DNA of 64,000 nucleotides from Heterobilharzia americana. Its lineage: Eukaryota > Platyhelminthes > Trematoda > Strigeidida > Schistosomatidae. The notes beneath the pieces were generated by a model. It was not told where the DNA came from, searched no databases, and was given only the letters and a program-made list of their open reading frames with translations. The position numbers were made by a program, and so were the translations under genes. Positions 1 through 10,437 of the stretch are shown here, one piece after another. The stretch covers positions 50,687,491 to 50,751,490 of the forward strand of contig OX104130.1 in assembly GCA_944470555.2 (NCBI GenBank). The letters are read 5' to 3'. Position 1 is the first letter of the stretch, and every line of letters starts with the position of its first letter.

Positions 1-1309
1 TTAAATTAAGTGTCTTCATTTAAGCGTGTGAACTACCTTAGGTGTTCAGTACTGATCTATTTGCTTCAATAAGCTTCATTTCATCAGCTTATCAAGCAGT
101 CACTGGTATACATAATTTCCTTCTTATGTTTATATCGACACTCAAGCACTTCATTTTCATTTACAAAGCTGTTACTCAAGCGAAACCTGTCAGAAGATTT
201 AGGCTTCTAGCTGAATTTTATTTAGACTATACTTCAATGTAAGTAAGTACAGTTCTCTCAGTTTAACGCAGTTCGAGTAAGTGGTAGTCAGATTAGAAGC
301 GTCAACGGATCGCATTTGAACATCAACTACCACATGCACTAACCTTTCTCAGTGTCTAGTTATCCAATTGCTTAGTTCAGTCAGAGGCGACTATCATTTC
401 CAGAACTGTTTGCTTTTACGTGATTACCATCAGATAAAACTTTCAACCACTAAGATTGACTGAAAGAACAGCAAACGTGGGCAACTGCTCATTGTTCTAT
501 AGCTTTCAAAATCATATGAAAATAAATATAGAAAGAGCAAACGGAAAGGAGAATATTTCAGCTTACATACTTGGTGGAGCTGGGCATCATAACGTAAAAG
601 CTTGTGTCGGTTCAGGTTGCGATAATTCGTGACACCACAGAAAGAAGGAGTCAACCAATATAGAAAGGTATCAGAACAAATAAAAATATGAATAGTAAGG
701 GAAGAATAAACCGATAAAAGCAAACCAGATTTTCTTGATTTCAAAAGACATTTTCTGAGTGCCAATATTTCATTGTAGTTAACCTTCAGACATGCCAGCT
801 AGGATTTGTAACTATCAATTTATAATGCTTTGTGAGTCCCGGATATTCAGCCTACACTTCTTCATGCAGCTTAGACTAAGTCAGTGACTTTAAAAATTAG
901 TCATGCTACCCTTGACTTTTCCAGTATAGTCCTGCTTCAGTCAGGACGAGTCGATGTTTACGGTGATTCAGCATGAGTAAGATATACTCCAATCATCCCA
1001 TTAGTTCTAAGCTTGCAAAGCCATCGACTAGCCTTAATTGTCTAAAACTCTACGAGTAATCTCATTATTACCTACTTGATATAGCCTCTTTATAATAACA
1101 CTGTGACAGTGACTGTGATCGAATATTTTGAATATCACCATCCACCTCCATACTTCATGTCTTAAGATACTACCGTTTTTCATCAACATTAACTCTAATA
1201 GCATCAAATAATAAATGTTGGTGAACTATTCCAAGTGCTTAGATGGTAATAGGTATACTTTGGATCAGCGCAATAATCCTAAAGCATTTGTTTCCATATT
1301 TCGTTTCAG
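1..1309. other. Intronic or upstream sequence with no recognised feature
   Basis: AT-rich sequence that ends in the splice acceptor tttcgtttcag just before the first cadherin exon. I see no cadherin-like coding segment, no recognisable repeat and no promoter. Short open frames at 42-242 (+) and 430-765 (-) resemble nothing known and have no splice or composition support. Since the exon that follows starts in the middle of a cadherin repeat, this stretch is best read as an intron. Confidence 0.6.
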
Positions 1310-2144
1310 ATACACTCTCGAACAGGCAAAATTCGCTTGAAAACAAAGCTGGATCGAGAAACTCAGGGAGTTTATGAACTCTTAGTCTCAGCAGTTGGGT
1401 ATCCTCGTGGAAACCATCAGGTGTCTGAGTTCAAAATACCATATTCTGACCTAATGCAAGTTTCTCGAGCTGTGGATTATAATGCTCGTCGTTCTGTCAC
1501 TACGCGTGTTCGTGTAATTGTAACAGATGTAAACGACAACCCTCCAGTATTCCACTCACCTGGTCTTCCTCAAGAATCTCATTACATCTATAAGAACTTG
1601 TCTGATGTGATTGGTTTAAACGCTTGGTTTGGTACTGATGGATACATTGTTTATGTACCTGAAGATATTCCTGAAGGTGCTTATATAACAACATTGATGG
1701 CTACTGATAAAGATGAAGGTATGAATGCATTCATCAGATATAGTTTATTTGGAAAGCAAGAGAGTAGTGCAACTTGCTTCCATACTGATCAGCTTACTGG
1801 CGTTGTACGTTTAGCAGCAGGGTGTGATCTGAGAAAAGGTACTCGCACTCATATACTTACTGCATGGGCCATGGATCATGGTGCTTCACAGTTGTATGCC
1901 AATATTTCATTCATAGTGCATGTCCTATCAGTGAGATTCAATGTCTTTCCACCACGTTTCATGAATCACCCTGCACTTTTTGGTGGGTGGATACGAGAGA
2001 ACCAGCCTTGTGGGAGCTTTATTTATACAGAACGTAGTCTTGAGTCCAAATTACAGTTAAAGGCAGTCGATGTGGAAGGTCTCAATGTTTTTTATGCTGT
2101 GGTGGGTGGTTCCGGATTCGGTACATTTCGTGTGGATGACGATG
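1310..2144 (+). CDS. Cadherin gene, exon 1 of 11 in window (EC repeats, internal exon)
   Basis: Largest exon of a giant cadherin, a calcium-dependent adhesion protein acting outside the plasma membrane. Acceptor tttcag at 1304-1309, donor gatg|gtaagt after 2144; 278 codons plus one base (in phase 0, out phase 1). It opens in mid-repeat with TGKIRL...KLDRE, the classic end of an EC domain, followed by the canonical linker DVNDNPP at 1526-1546 (codons 73-79). A complete EC repeat follows, with PEDIPEG (the PEN-like strand), ATDKDEG (DxD/DRE-type calcium motif) and AWAMDHGAS. Its closing linker, FNVFPPRF near codon 210, lacks the acidic residues. The next repeat begins with IRENQPCGSF and runs into the donor at FRVDDDG. 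Joining to the exon at 12481 restores DDDG|FVLSTKEIDAE, so the intron spans 10.3 kb. Fat/Dachsous-like is likely; Flamingo-like is possible. Confidence 0.93.
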
Positions 2145-2934
2145 GTAAGTTTATTTTTTGTATGTTTAACGTTAAGTAATTAATTGTAGATACTTGCTGA
2201 TACCAGCTATCATTTTTTGAAAGCTCTGAAAAATGTAGTGCCGTAAGATATCATTTTAGGAAGCACGATGCCTGTTATAGATGGCCTTATTTATTTCATT
2301 GTTGCGACTAGCGCTCAGAAATAGATATGAATGTGGGTTTTGGTTTGAAATAGTTCAAAGTATATAACCCATGTTTTGTGGAAAACACCGATAATAATTA
2401 AGGCCAATGCAAATGATTGTTCATATGAGTTTAATTTTTTCAACCATTCAGAGTCAACTAGGTAAATCTTGCTCTAATTGAGCAATAACAGACATGCAAG
2501 CCATTGGCGAATTCTGGATAAAAAGGTTCTCGTAAATTGCATACCTCAATAGTCATTTTACGACTGTGAGGCAACAATAAATTCTGTAGTAAAATATCGC
2601 CACTTTGACCATGAAAAGTTATATCAGCAGCACCATAACTTTGCCAGTGGATTCCCACAACCCCATCCTAACTGACTGGTGCAAGAAGACTCATTGCAGC
2701 TGGCTGTGACCACAGTGGGGAGAAATTCAAACTTAAATTTACTAAGGTTTTTCTCAATAATCACAAACAGCGATTGTTGAAATTTTCGGGTATGGTTAAT
2801 TAGGAACACGTAATCTAGTTATTGAATGAACGTTATGCCACTCAACAACTCGCTCAGCTAACGCAGAGAAGAAGACAATATTGGACTGAAGACAACTTAC
2901 TTCAATCGGAGCTATGCCTAATTGATTTATGGAA

Positions 2935-3090
2935 ATGAATTTCAACTTATAGGTCACGGGTTTGAACACCGCCTCATCTACCGAGGTTTGAGCAGCCCAG
3001 TAATATCATTGGCTCTCGCAAAATAGATGTGGCTCAATGCCTGCTGCATGAATATGTACAAGGTTGGCGATTGTATTTCAATTTGACTTC
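2935..3090 (+). mobile_element. tRNA-derived SINE-like repeat, family 2, 5'-truncated copy
   Basis: Contains a B-box-like gtcacgggtttgaacaccgc, then the family-specific body (ctcatctaccgaggtttgagcagcc...agtaatatcattggc) and the 3' part ctgctgcatgaatatgtacaaggt. The same order of segments recurs at 16558-16712 and 28875-29060, and inverted at 53550-53660. That makes it an interspersed family derived from a tRNA-like pol III unit. The first half, with the A box, is not evident. Confidence 0.55.
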
Positions 3091-3349
3091 AATCTGAAAG
3101 TATGAATTTAGGGATGTAACTCTTGCGTTTATGTACAATGTGAGCGTCCTTGGACCGAACAGACATATTAGCACATTAAAAAAGACAGTTAACCAATAGT
3201 GAATTAATGTTCTTAAAAGCGGCAAAAATGAGCGATACACATAAGGAAGAAAATGACTCGTAAAAGACAACTCAAGTTTTCCATCAGGTAAATTTTTGAA
3301 AATTAGTCGTAAAACGTTCATGTTTTAGGATCTGACATCCCCAAAAGTG

Positions 3350-5307
3350 GTGGGCCGCAAAATCGTGTGGAGGCATCAACATTAGGCAATACTCGGGAAT
3401 TATTTGTGCATATTAAGGATACTAACAAGAGGAAGACGGTCAGTGAGACCATCATTGAAAAGGGTGGGATCCTGATAATCCCTCAAAATGGGCAGCTACA
3501 ACATTAGGGGCAACACTGAAGCACAGTTCAAATGGTCAACAGTAACACTTTAGTTGTCCAGCCTCAGACCCGAACGTGAACAGAACAAAGGTGTCAGTCT
3601 TCCAACTCTCCTCGAAGTTGGGAAGGCCGTTTTAACCTGAAACGATGCAAAGCAGTGGTACCTGACAGCTCGTCACCCTAAGTTTTCAAGCATGTTGGCA
3701 GAGAACTGCTGAATATAGTAACGGAGGTAAGGGGTTGCGCATAGGAATCAGAGGTTGGCTCGTCAAATTGGTTTATTCGATGCCTAACTAGAGCTGGAGA
3801 ATAACAAAATTGAGAAAACTAGACAGGTTTCGCACCTGGATAGGATTAAACTAATCAGATTCCCCCCCCCCCCCAACAGGTCCTGGAAGATTGGCTTGCT
3901 AACCGGTGGCCGACACTTGCCATATTTCTCGACATGAAGGCGGCATTTAACTGTCTACCGTGGGGTGTTGTGACAATGTCTGACTGTAAAGAGAGTACCG
4001 AGCAAGTATGCAGCGTTAGTCAAAGGTCTCTAATCGAACTCACGCAACCGTGTAAGGGCTTATAAAGAGTTGTCATCTGAATTAGTGACAACTAGTGGTG
4101 TTCAGCAGGAATGGCAGCTGTCACCGTTCCTGTTCAACTTCGTTATTGGTGTTTTAAGACAAACAAACCAAATAGACATGGAATCTTGCACAAAAGTGCA
4201 TCAGCCTAAGTTACCGAACTTCACCGTACTATACAAACAATGTGTGTAGAGAAAGGGTGAAATCAGAATAGACAAATTTGTGTGAAAGAATAAACAATTT
4301 AAAGGTGATGGTTAGTGCAAATATTCATCTGGTTGACTTGGAGCATGCAGACAACATTCTCCTGTTTGGTGAAGGTGCTGGCAAAATGTAGGGTTTTTTA
4401 AACGCATTGAGCAGAAATCTGAGTATATCTGGCACGCATTTTGCACCTGTAAAATGTAAGATGATGCTACTCACAGTTTAAGAATAAGGAGTGAAGTGGC
4501 TGAGTGCGATGACCACTTCACCAACTCTGGGAGTCGCATCAGTCCGAAAGGATTGGTATCTGACGAAATCTCACTCCCAACGCTAAAGGTCATCTCGGTA
4601 TTTGCTCAGTTACTTCATCTCGAGCCGACGAGATATCGGACTACCCACGAAAGGACGAGGGAAATATGCTGCATTCCTCTCTGTTCTCTTATTAGTCTGT
4701 GGAACATGGCAGTTGTAGGCAGAAGATATGAAGAGATTACAGTCTTTCGACTACATGTATCTTCAAAAGCATTGCTCATTCATGATGGAATCATCGTCTG
4801 AGCAATGTCGAGGATACTAGGCAGGGAGAGCAAGCCAGTCGATGAAGCTGTGAACCTTCGCCGGTTGAGGCGACTTAAACATGTTTCACATATGTTGAGC
4901 CACTGCCAACCTCCACTTGCAATGTTATCTGAAGTTGGATTGGGCTGACCCAGAATGACCAGACCAAGACGTGGCACCGGTTAACGAAGTCTCTAACTGT
5001 TGGTCTGAGTCGTGCAGAGAAGTGTAGACTTCTTGGCTAGAATCCTCGAGAGGTTTGGAATCAGTAGTTGGAGACTTATGGTGACATGGCTAAAAATCAG
5101 TCATATTAGTGCAGATTTATTCACTCTTTAACGTCTTCCGGAATTTGAAAATTTCCACCAACCTTGAGTTTTAAGTTCGTTCTCTCATACTTAGATATCA
5201 CCATTTTTGCCACTCACTTTTTCTGTGTATGTTACTGTGAAGCAAGGGAACTGGAACGGATGCTCTTCTGTGCGATGTATCACGTTGATTTTGTCTGTCC
5301 ATTTGCA
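3350..5307 (+). mobile_element. Decayed RTE-like non-LTR retrotransposon (family 2)
   Basis: Broken reverse-transcriptase relic readable in pieces on the + strand. In order: a linker with SETIIEKGG near 3440; a segment like the AGF.PG motif just before a 13-C run at 3862-3874; FLDMKAAFN near 3925, which matches the RT motif with the first catalytic aspartate; TTSGVQQ...LSPFLFNFVI near 4090-4150; DLEHADNILLFGE near 4335, where the usual YADD has become HADN; and a C-terminal block with RRLRRLKHVSHML near 4860. A 3' UTR ends in cacgttgattttgtctgtcc near 5300. Many stops and frameshifts, so it is dead. Minus-strand relatives lie at 6460, 32460, 37330 and 57900, and + strand ones at 61950-62810. 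The RTE clade is assigned from domain order and motif style. Confidence 0.75.
4155..4325 (-). mobile_element. RTE family 2 3'-UTR fragment nested in the relic at 3350-5307
   Basis: Between the RT block ending FNFVIGVL and the HADN block lies about 170 bp that does not belong to the protein. It matches, in order, the minus-strand 3'-end fragment at 6460-6605: a start like agacaaacaaac, then gtgtgaaagaataaacaatt, then a body ending gttagtgcaaatattc. This is a transposon fragment inserted backwards into an older copy of its own family. Confidence 0.5.
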
Positions 5308-6179
5308 TAACTTTGGTGAACTTTGTTTTTCATCAACAAAAGTTGAAATGTCTACAAAAATTACAGTCTGAAGTGATTTTTCATTGATGGATACCTTTTC
5401 ACAATTTTAATTTGGGCATAAAGGCTATGTTTTTGTTCATTAGTGTATGAATAATTATTAAATCTAGTGTAAGATGTACTATGAATATTGAGTGGTCGTT
5501 TGTGCGTCAAGCAGTATTATCAGGAATCTTCATCTTTAGAGTAATTAGCTCAGCACTCATCGATATTCCCTGTTTCTATACTGAGAACTGCGTTAAAAAA
5601 TTCAGGTTTTGTATTTCAAAAATGGTTTGCTCACTTACAGCGAAGTTGTATAAGGCTACAAAAATTTGGTGGTCAATAAACTATGCTTAAAAAGAATGGG
5701 ACAGTGGAAAGTTTATTTCCTCCTGGGGTGTTACTCATACAGATTGAACAAAGTGTTCACTGTCCAAATACATTTCTGAACATTACCTTGCATGGCTCTT
5801 AAGGGGTCAGTGTTAATCTGTAAACGATTCAATACCTGAGTATCTCGTTAATTTAGGTCACATGGCTACATTGGAATCTTTTCTTAAGATTATCTTTAAA
5901 GGAAGACCAAACGGTTCAAAAGGAGTACTATTTTACGGACTGCGCACGATAGAAACTCTGGTATTCCGTCATTTCGGTTCCAAACTCTGTGTGTAGAAGA
6001 AGTGTGTCCAATTTCTTCCTTACTACTGTTTTAAATTCCCCTTCTACTTTTCGTATCTCATTATTAATAGTCAATGCAAAAATAATACTCTCACTAGGTT
6101 TCTTATTTCCTTCTTCCTGTTCGTCAGGCGGATGTCTAACCACTTCACCTTATTTTTAAGGTTTTATTCACCACGGACT

Positions 6180-6370
6180 AGCATCATTTGGGGAAGCATT
6201 AAAAACCTGATAGTAATGGGCAGCTATTTCGTCGTAGTATAGAGCTCCTCCGTACTACGCACCCACGAGTCCCATACCAGGATAAAACAGCTGTCCCAGT
6301 GCTTCCAGGTTTTCAATAGTTCCGCAAATGATGTCACTGCTTGGTGAAAATAACCCTGAAAATGAAATCA
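6180..6370. mobile_element. Degenerate Sm-alpha-like ribozyme SINE, inverted composite
   Basis: The left half reads on the minus strand (gggcagctatttcgtcgtagtatagagctcctcc, the complement of the hammerhead strand). The right half reads on the plus strand (gagtcccataccaggataaaacagctgtcccagtgcttccagg). The catalytic core is damaged: GACGAAA has become GATAAAA. The junction lies near 6270. It is a decayed copy of the family preserved better at 25437-26164 and 40306-40851. Confidence 0.6.
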
Positions 6371-6459
6371 GCGTGAACCTCAGACTACTTCAGTTTATGT
6401 CTAGAAACAATCCTCACCTTGCCTAGTTCCTTACATTTCTGGTTACTTTTGACTGACTG

Positions 6460-6745
6460 GCTGACCAAACTAACATAGAACTCTGCACACAAGTTCATTG
6501 TCTCAAGTTGCCACACTCAACAGTGGTACACAAAGGACAAGTAGACAGAAAGAGTTATATCAAAGTAGACAAAGTTGGGTGAGAGAATAAACAATCTGAA
6601 GATAACGATTAGTGCGAATATTCAAAGTTTAAATGTTCAGGAGTGAATAAGTCTGCATAACAATGACCGATTTTCAGCCATATTGCCTAGAGTCCTCAAC
6701 CACTGATTCTTTTTGTCTTGAGGACCGCAACAGGCAGTCTATTTA
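6460..6745 (-). mobile_element. RTE family 2, 3'-end fragment
   Basis: Reads on the minus strand as the end of the RTE family 2 C-terminal block and its 3' UTR. Diagnostic pieces on the + strand are aacatagaactctgcacacaag at the left, ggtgagagaataaacaatctg in the middle and ccgattttcagccat at 6670-6685, with cttgaggaccgcaacaggcag at the right. The same pieces occur in the same order at 32460-32760 and 57915-58210. No open frame remains; it is a 5'-truncated insertion. Confidence 0.6.
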
Positions 6746-6920
6746 ACTTTACATAGGTTACTTTCATTACCTCATGTATTATTACGCAGTCTCTTTCTGT
6801 CATTAGAAACAAGTTTTCACTCTGTCCTTCGACAGTACATTAGCAGTCCAACCCCTCTGTTGGTTGGTAATAGACTGCTCGTTATCTCACAATTTCTACC
6901 CTTCATAAATTTAAATTGAA

Positions 6921-7861
6921 CGGAAACAGCCGTTTGGATAGAATAACACACATACATTTTGTCTCGAGACTTCTCATCAGCTACTCGCAACCTAAAACCA
7001 TCTTAATATCAATCCATGCTAAATGCCTACATTCTAATACGAAATTATCAACCTGAAGAAACAATAACAATGATATAACGTAAGTGAAGACACATGAAAT
7101 GAGTGAATAAATATACAATAAGTTTGGCAAATATTGGATGCTGAGTAAAAGGTTGAGGAATAATACAAAATATTTGTTTATTTTGTTATTTGTTCTAATA
7201 TACTACGCCGGGATTACACAAGTAAAACTACATCCTATACAATAAAAGGTTGATTGATATTAGATACAGGTTGTATTTGTGTAAGTCACAGTGTGTTTGA
7301 AATATCTGATAACAATAAGTTTGTCGATATATAGAAAGATTCAACCAATATTCTAGAATGGAAGTTGGACAAAACAGAAATACATTTGGACCACGGTAAT
7401 AGTTTTTTTAAACTGTTATTTTCTACCCCTTCCCCCTCACTCACTGTGTCACCTGTTGTCCAATGAAATGTCCCATGTTATTGGTTGCATGAAATCCAAA
7501 GGTAAAATAAAAGGGAGTAAACTGAGGACGGGTTGCTTCGTTTTCATGATAAGCGACGATACTGTCCAAAGTGTTGTAACCGAAAACGAATCGATGTTTA
7601 TGGAGCGTTTTTGTCTCACCGCGTTTCTGTCCTTAGAGTCTGTGAAGGTCGCCCTGAAGGAGTATGAGAAACAGACGTACACACACTACGTTGTGCGAGA
7701 CTCACATTTGCAAGGTGACCGAAGAGCTTACATTAAGTTTGTCCGACAAAACAGGGGGGAGACAAATGTATTCCATAAGTTGAGAAAGGTTAAATGAAGT
7801 ATGTGAAAAAGGGTCAGAGGATTTACGTTAGCTAAGAAAATAAAATGACTAGACTTCGGAC
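6921..7861 (+). repeat. Left arm of a large inverted repeat
   Basis: From cggaaacagccgtttgg to actagacttcgga this arm is the near-perfect reverse complement of 9493-10437. Only a few differences are visible, such as an 11-bp length change in the tacaata run near 7120 against 10235 and a catacatt/tatacatt change near 6952. The arm carries the 113-residue frame at 7456-7797. Between the arms lie about 1.6 kb. Such long, fresh terminal inverted repeats fit a MULE-type or foldback DNA element, or a recent inverted duplication. Confidence 0.85.
7456..7797 (+). CDS. Hypothetical 113-residue protein, left copy (possible MULE transposase N-terminal piece)
   Basis: Open frame whose protein has a basic N-terminal half, then FLSLESVKVALKEYEKQT, YVVRDSHLQG and YIKFVRQNRG, and ends NVFHKLRKVK. 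This pattern (a helix with regularly spaced hydrophobics, then a YV.R.S strand and a Y.KF strand) recalls the DNA-binding region ahead of MULE/FAR1-like transposases, but I cannot confirm that. No catalytic DDE core is near. The first two residues read MS after a gttgtcca context and no promoter is evident. The same frame lies inverted and identical at 9555-9896, so absence of change says only that the duplication is recent. Confidence 0.35.
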   Translation: MSNEMSHVIGCMKSKGKIKGSKLRTGCFVFMISDDTVQSVVTENESMFMERFCLTAFLSLESVKVALKEYEKQTYTHYVVRDSHLQGDRRAYIKFVRQNRGETNVFHKLRKVK

Positions 7862-8477
7862 TTATTGTCTGGTCATGGGAATGAAAATTCATCGATAAGT
7901 ACGAGATTATAACAAAGAAAGTGGGAGGTGTGATGCGGTCAAATTGGAATCTGTTTTGCTAAGTCTTGGTTTCAAAGGTGATGTTCCTGAAAGAAATAAT
8001 TACATCATTAATTTTACGCTCCTTTCTGAGTTACATACATTCTATGAACCATTCTTTATCTTACACAATCCATTTTGTTATCATTCATACTTCAACTGTT
8101 ATCATAAGTACTTTTGTCGTTATCACTATTAATTATTATTATCGTCATCATTAATTATTATACACTAATTTTCAAATAGTCATCTTTCTAAAATATTAAT
8201 TTATTTTTTTCCTCCCTGATGACACATCTCCACTATACTTTTCACAGTCGAACGAAATTTCCCACCCTATTTTTGTCCTACCTTATTTGCACAAATGGGA
8301 AAAGCTTCGCGGTTCGTTTTGCTAGTTCACTCACAAACACTACATTGATATTTGTTTCATATCACGATGTAACTGAATGATCATAAAGGTTACCTTCTGT
8401 ACTAAACTTGAATGTTGACCTCAAGACTTCATGTCCGATTCATACTCTTGAAAAGGATAATCCTAGCAAGATAGAAA

Positions 8478-8880
8478 CTTTGAGGAATAATACAAAATAA
8501 TTTTAAGGTAACATTCATCACGAACTGATATCACTTAGAGGGCAACTGAAAACCTGGAAGCACTGGACAGCCATTTCGTCCTAATATGTGACTCCACAGC
8601 AGTACGCACCCACGACCTGGCTAGGGATCAAACTCAAGGCGAAGGCGGTTACCATTAAGTCACTGGATTGAAATTCAGTGGTTCACAATTTCCTACTTTT
8701 GTGAATTCGCGATAAAAGGTGACTATCACCCAAGGTCTTCAGTTGGCATCCGCTGATATCAGTCCGTGATGAATGTTATCTTAAACATAAAATCCCCAAT
8801 AACCTCAGTAAACAAAATATTTTGCTATTTGTTTTAATATACTACACCGGGATCACATAAGTAAAATACAACTTATGTGT
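8478..8880 (+). repeat. Third, partial copy of the arm sequence, split by a SINE
   Basis: On the left gaggaataatacaaaata (near 8482-8500) matches the arm at about 7155-7172. On the right attttgctatttgttttaatatactac followed by accgggatcacataagtaaaa (8820-8867) matches the arm at about 7183-7230. The arm has these segments adjacent; here a 0.3-kb ribozyme-SINE sits between them. This is an older, diverged copy lying between the two fresh arms. Confidence 0.55.
8505..8815 (-). mobile_element. Sm-alpha-like ribozyme SINE, minus strand, with inverted tail at the far end
   Basis: On the minus strand this has the tRNA-like block (complement of ggttaccattaagtcactgg near 8648), then the hammerhead region at about 8560-8605, then the tail. 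The core has changed: CUGAGGA reads CTGTGGA and stem II is partly lost, so self-cleavage is unlikely. The element starts with the complement of the tail (acattcatcacgaactgatat) and ends with the tail in the plus sense (gctgatatcagtccgtgatg at 8749), so both ends are tails in opposite directions. Confidence 0.7.
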
Positions 8881-9492
8881 GACGAATCATAACTAACTCG
8901 GTGCCCAAGTTTTTCCAAACCATCCAGTCCACTGTTGGTCAAGATACGTTCAAATTAGTTAAACAATAAATGCTGTCTTAATAAAGGACTTATCCAGGTG
9001 CTAGGTTAATCGCGCTTCATCAAATGAATAGCTCACTGAGAGAATTAAAGGTTGACAAACACCCCATCATGTTGGTTCCAACCGCATATACCAATCTACA
9101 TGTATGTGCCGAAGTATCTACATCGGACGAACAGAAAGAAGGGTTTTTCATCATAAGTCTGAGCCATTCCGAGGAATTTGCGACCCAGAAGTGGGAAAGT
9201 TTTCAACAGTGCTATTATTCGTCACCTTATTGATAGTAGATAGGAAGTTAACATGCAGAAATCGTTCGAAATAATTCACAAACAGGTGAATTTGAATTTG
9301 TTGCGTTTCTCTGAAGCAGTAGCTATTAACGATCAAAACCAAACTTATGTATTCAAAAAAATAATTACCAGTCTGTGCCTACCATGGTAAAATTTTGTGT
9401 CGTCCATAATTATGGTGATTTTTACGCATTATTATCGTTATCGATTCACTTACCTTCATTGTTATTCTATTTCACTCACTTGACCTTATTGT

Positions 9493-10437
9493 CTGAAGTC
9501 TAGTCATTTTATTTTCTTAGCTAACGTAAATCCTCTGACCCTTTTTCACATACTTCATTTAACCTTTCTCAACTTATGGAATACATTTGTCTCCCCCCTG
9601 TTTTGTCGGACAAACTTAATGTAAGCTCTTCGGTCACCTTGCAAATGTGAGTCTCGCACAACGTAGTGTGTGTACGTCTGTTTCTCATACTCCTTCAGGG
9701 CGACCTTCACAGACTCTAAGGACAGAAACGCGGTGAGACAAAAACGCTCCATAAACATCGATTCGTTTTCGGTTACAACACTTTGGACAGTATCGTCGCT
9801 TATCATGAAAACGAAGCAACCCGTCCTCAGTTTACTCCCTTTTATTTTACCTTTGGATTTCATGCAACCAATAACATGGGACATTTCATTGGACAACAGG
9901 TGACACAGTGAGTGAGGGGGAAGGGGTAGAAAATAACAGTTTAAAAAAACTATTACCGTGGTCCAAATGTATTTCTGTTTTGTCCAACTTCCATTCTAGA
10001 ATATTGGTTGAATCTTTCTATATATCGACAAACTTATTGTTATCAGATATTTCAAACACACTGTGACTTACACAAATACAACCTGTATCTAATATCAATC
10101 AACCTTTTATTGTATAGGATGTAGTTTTACTTGTGTAATCCCGGCGTAGTATATTAGAACAAATAACAAAATAAACAAATATTTTGTATTATTCCTCAAC
10201 CTTTTACTCAGCATCCAATATTTGCCAAACTTATTGTATATTGTATATTATTCACTCATTTCATGTGTCTTCACTTACGTTATATCATTGTTATTGTTTC
10301 TTCAGGTTGATAATTTCGTATTAGAATGTAGGCATTTAGCATGGATTGATATTAAGATGGTTTTAGGTTGCGAGTAGCTGATGAGAAGTCTCGAGACAAA
10401 ATGTATATGTGTTATTCTATCCAAACGGCTGTTTCCG
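9493..10437 (-). repeat. Right arm of the large inverted repeat
   Basis: Reverse complement of 6921-7861, from gtctgaagtctagtcattt to ccaaacggctgtttccg. Flanking bases outside the two arms (ttaaattgaa on the left, ctggttttgc on the right) show no clear target-site duplication. Confidence 0.85.
9555..9896 (-). CDS. Hypothetical 113-residue protein, right copy
   Basis: Inverted copy of the frame at 7456-7797 with the same predicted protein over all 113 residues. The two frames are transcribed towards each other. As with the left copy, a fragment of a MULE-like transposase is only a guess from the pattern FLSLESVKVALKEYEKQT plus YVVRDS. No intron, promoter or polyadenylation signal decides whether it is expressed. 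Confidence 0.35.
   Translation of the reverse strand: MSNEMSHVIGCMKSKGKIKGSKLRTGCFVFMISDDTVQSVVTENESMFMERFCLTAFLSLESVKVALKEYEKQTYTHYVVRDSHLQGDRRAYIKFVRQNRGETNVFHKLRKVK

Larger units (their letters stand above)
7862..9492. other. Spacer between the inverted-repeat arms
   Basis: About 1.6 kb that includes a simple ATT/CAT-rich stretch at 8090-8165, a ribozyme-SINE composite at 8505-8815, and short pieces related to the arms on both sides of that composite. A 69-codon frame at 9024-9233 resembles nothing I recognise. No transposase catalytic domain is seen. Confidence 0.6.

Noticed and set aside
430..765. 111-codon open frame on the minus strand
   Set aside because: Cysteine- and phenylalanine-rich, no domain, no splice support, AT-rich context; consistent with chance.
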